This document shows, piece after piece, positions 33,471-35,273 of a DNA stretch of 35,273 bases; the first letter of the stretch is position 1, and each line of letters opens with the position of its first letter. The notes under the pieces were generated by a model. It was not told the DNA's origin and did not search any database. It was given only the letters and a program-made list of their open reading frames with translations. The DNA comes from Lachnospiraceae bacterium. Its GTDB lineage: Bacteria; Bacillota; Clostridia; Lachnospirales; Lachnospiraceae. Location: NCBI GenBank assembly GCA_030523345.1, contig JAUNIR010000017.1:1-35273 (forward strand), read 5' to 3'. Made by a program: the position numbers and the translations under genes.

Positions 33471-35227
33471 GTAAGAAAAGAAGAAATATATTAATGGCTA
33501 TTTCGACGGCGGCGATATTAATCGTTGCCGTTGTTTTAGTAATGTGGCTTAATGGCGCATTTCTTCCAAAATGGATCGAATGGAAGGACGTGGGGAACAC
33601 TTCTTTTTTGAAAAAAGGCGTAAAAGCTCAGGATATGTTATCACTAGATATTAACCATGATGGAAAAGATGAAGTTCTTGTTTTGTGCTGGAGAATCGGA
33701 AGATATGGAGACAGAAGGCCATTTTGGGTAAAACACGACGAGCTTAAATGGTCACAGCATATTTATATATATGAAAAAACAGATACAGGTGAGTACAACG
33801 CCATTTGGATGGCTTCAGATATTCACACGGATGTTAAGGGCTGGGAGGCGCTTGATAATAGTTTCTTAGTTACATATTCGCCTGATAATGAGAAAAGTAT
33901 TTGGATGTGGAACTCATGGGGCCTTGAGAAAATGTCTGAAGAGACTTTACAAGAATACTATGAGTTAAAGAAGCAAAGGGAAGCCTTAGCTACTGAATTG
34001 TATGATGGCGAGCCAGATAGTGATGAAGCGTACGATGGTGAAACAAGTATTTCCAGAGATGAACTGGTAGATGAGGGGAAAGCAGAAAAACTTAGAAACA
34101 AAGATGAACAAGATAAAACTGGAGAAAGTGAAGTAAATGGAGAACAGACTGATCTAGTTAGTATTGTAATGGTAGGAGACATTCTCCTTCATGACGGAGT
34201 AACAGCATCGTGTAAAACTGAAGAGGGTTATGACTTTTCTCCTTTATTTGAGAACACTAAAAGTGTCATAGAAAATGCGGATGTGGCGATTGTAAATCAG
34301 GAAGTAATTATTGGAGGAGAGGAATTAAGGATATCGGGATATCCTGCGTTCAATGCACCATACGAAATCGGAGATGCGCTTGTGGACGCAGGTTTTGATG
34401 TAGTGTGCCACGGAACAAACCATGTTCTTGATAGGAATAGGAAAGGTATAATGAATTGCCTTAATTATTGGCATGAAAATCATCCTGAAGTGGAAATATT
34501 AGGGATTCATGAAAGCGAAGAAGATAGTAAAGAAATATCTATAAATGATGTGAATGGACTTAAGATAGCAATATTAAACTATACATACGGGACAAATGGA
34601 ATTCCACTTCCGGAAGGAATGCCATACGCTGTTGATATTATTAATAAAGAAAAAATAAAAAGCGACCTTGAGTATGCCGAAGAAAATGCAGATTTTACAA
34701 TAGTATGTCCACACTGGGGAGTGGAGTATATGCTGAAAGAAAGTTCTAATCAGACTTCTCTTGCGAAGTTTATGACAGAGAATGGTGCAGATCTTATAAT
34801 AGGAACACATCCTCATGTAATTGAGCCAATTGAGTGGATTGAGTCTGAGAATGGCAATAAGGCGTTATGCTATTACTCGATAGGAAACTTCATAAACTGG
34901 ACATCAGGACGTGGGGCAAATGTCGCAAACCGTATGTTAGGTGGAATGGCGTTTGTTGAGCTTGACACAAAGTTGCAAAAAAATGATAAAACATTGGATG
35001 CTCTTGTTCATGATTCTGAAATGATAAAAGAATATGGGGTATATCCTGTGATTTCGCATGTTGAACACACGAAAGGAAGAGTATCCGCTTATTTTTTAAA
35101 GGATTACACAGAAGAACTAGCTTCGCTTAATGCTATTGTGGAACAGGATCGTTCATTCAGTCTGGATTACTGTAAAGATTTGGCTAATGATATTTTTGGA
35201 GATAATATAATTCAGAACACTTATTGA
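33452..35227 (+). CDS. Membrane-anchored CapA-family protein (PGA_cap)
   Basis: The 591-residue protein has a membrane anchor (about 12-34) and an N-terminal beta region (about 35-180) with D-I-N-H-D-G-K-D-E, an FG-GAP/VCBS-like calcium-binding motif. A charged linker (about 175-230) leads to a CapA metallophosphatase-like domain (about 235-510). Motifs of that domain are V-M-V-G-D-I-L-L-H, N-Q-E-V, G-T-N-H-V-L-D-R, P-H-W-G-V-E-Y and G-T-H-P-H-V-I-E-P. CapA proteins act in poly-gamma-glutamate or related wall polymer metabolism, but many clostridial members have no known substrate. The capB/capC ligase genes are not in this window. The start overlaps the DUF3160 gene and has AGGGA upstream. 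No terminator is visible in the 46 bases after the stop. Confidence 0.88.
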   Translation: MALGVVSKKRRNILMAISTAAILIVAVVLVMWLNGAFLPKWIEWKDVGNTSFLKKGVKAQDMLSLDINHDGKDEVLVLCWRIGRYGDRRPFWVKHDELKWSQHIYIYEKTDTGEYNAIWMASDIHTDVKGWEALDNSFLVTYSPDNEKSIWMWNSWGLEKMSEETLQEYYELKKQREALATELYDGEPDSDEAYDGETSISRDELVDEGKAEKLRNKDEQDKTGESEVNGEQTDLVSIVMVGDILLHDGVTASCKTEEGYDFSPLFENTKSVIENADVAIVNQEVIIGGEELRISGYPAFNAPYEIGDALVDAGFDVVCHGTNHVLDRNRKGIMNCLNYWHENHPEVEILGIHESEEDSKEISINDVNGLKIAILNYTYGTNGIPLPEGMPYAVDIINKEKIKSDLEYAEENADFTIVCPHWGVEYMLKESSNQTSLAKFMTENGADLIIGTHPHVIEPIEWIESENGNKALCYYSIGNFINWTSGRGANVANRMLGGMAFVELDTKLQKNDKTLDALVHDSEMIKEYGVYPVISHVEHTKGRVSAYFLKDYTEELASLNAIVEQDRSFSLDYCKDLANDIFGDNIIQNTY

Positions 35228-35273
35228 AGGTTATATATTTATCAAATGATGAAAATTTGTACTTAAATGATGA

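Overview
The window is AT-rich, and every gene I can support lies on the + strand. It looks like a chromosome segment of a Gram-positive Firmicute, most likely Lachnospiraceae (Butyrivibrio/Roseburia/Lachnospira-like). This is inferred from gene content and order: type IV pili without a secretin, the ispF-cysS-mini-RNase III-rlmB order, the tsaE-tsaB-rimI...tsaD order, a DUF3160 lipoprotein, and a small membrane protein of a kind I associate with that family. I see no tRNA, rRNA, CRISPR, insertion sequence or phage gene.

Region 1 (39-20366) appears to be one transcription unit of about 20 kb for a type IV pilus. It opens at a good sigma-A-type promoter (TTGATT, 17 nt, TACAAT) and closes at a probable intrinsic terminator. 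The order is: a catalytically dead LytM-like membrane protein, a bactofilin with a long charged tail, a tandem receiver-domain protein with a Glu at one phosphoacceptor site, and a membrane-anchored GH25 lysozyme. The pilus motor follows: pilB with an intact tandem c-di-GMP-binding MshEN signature, pilT and pilC. Next come the major pilin, the prepilin peptidase pilD, a fused pilM-pilN gene and pilO. The operon ends with four minor pilins of I/V, K/X, H/FimT and J/W type. Two of these are unusually large (909 and 1266 residues) and are the most novel part of the window. The first four genes probably couple the pilus machine to the cell wall and cytoskeleton.

Region 2 (20367-21855) is a single gene with its own candidate promoter. 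It encodes a membrane-anchored beta-rich protein whose middle resembles the 909-residue minor pilin, so it is probably a pilus-associated paralogue.

Region 3 (21859-31211) is a housekeeping cluster: ispF and ispD (isoprenoid precursors), cysS, mini-RNase III, rlmB, a HAD phosphatase, a YcxB-like protein, tsaE, tsaB, rimI, rnz, a small membrane protein and tsaD. The theme is tRNA and rRNA maturation: t6A37 synthesis, tRNA 3' processing, 23S processing and methylation, and Cys-tRNA charging. The cysS gene has a frameshift near its 3' end. The displaced frame continues to a stop that overlaps the mini-RNase III start as ATGA.

Region 4 (31230-35227) holds two overlapping genes for surface proteins: a DUF3160-type lipoprotein and a membrane-anchored CapA-family metallophosphatase-like protein. 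The last 46 bases hold nothing I can identify. No gene-free stretch exceeds 300 bases; the longest, 20296-20508, is described through its terminator, promoter and hairpins.
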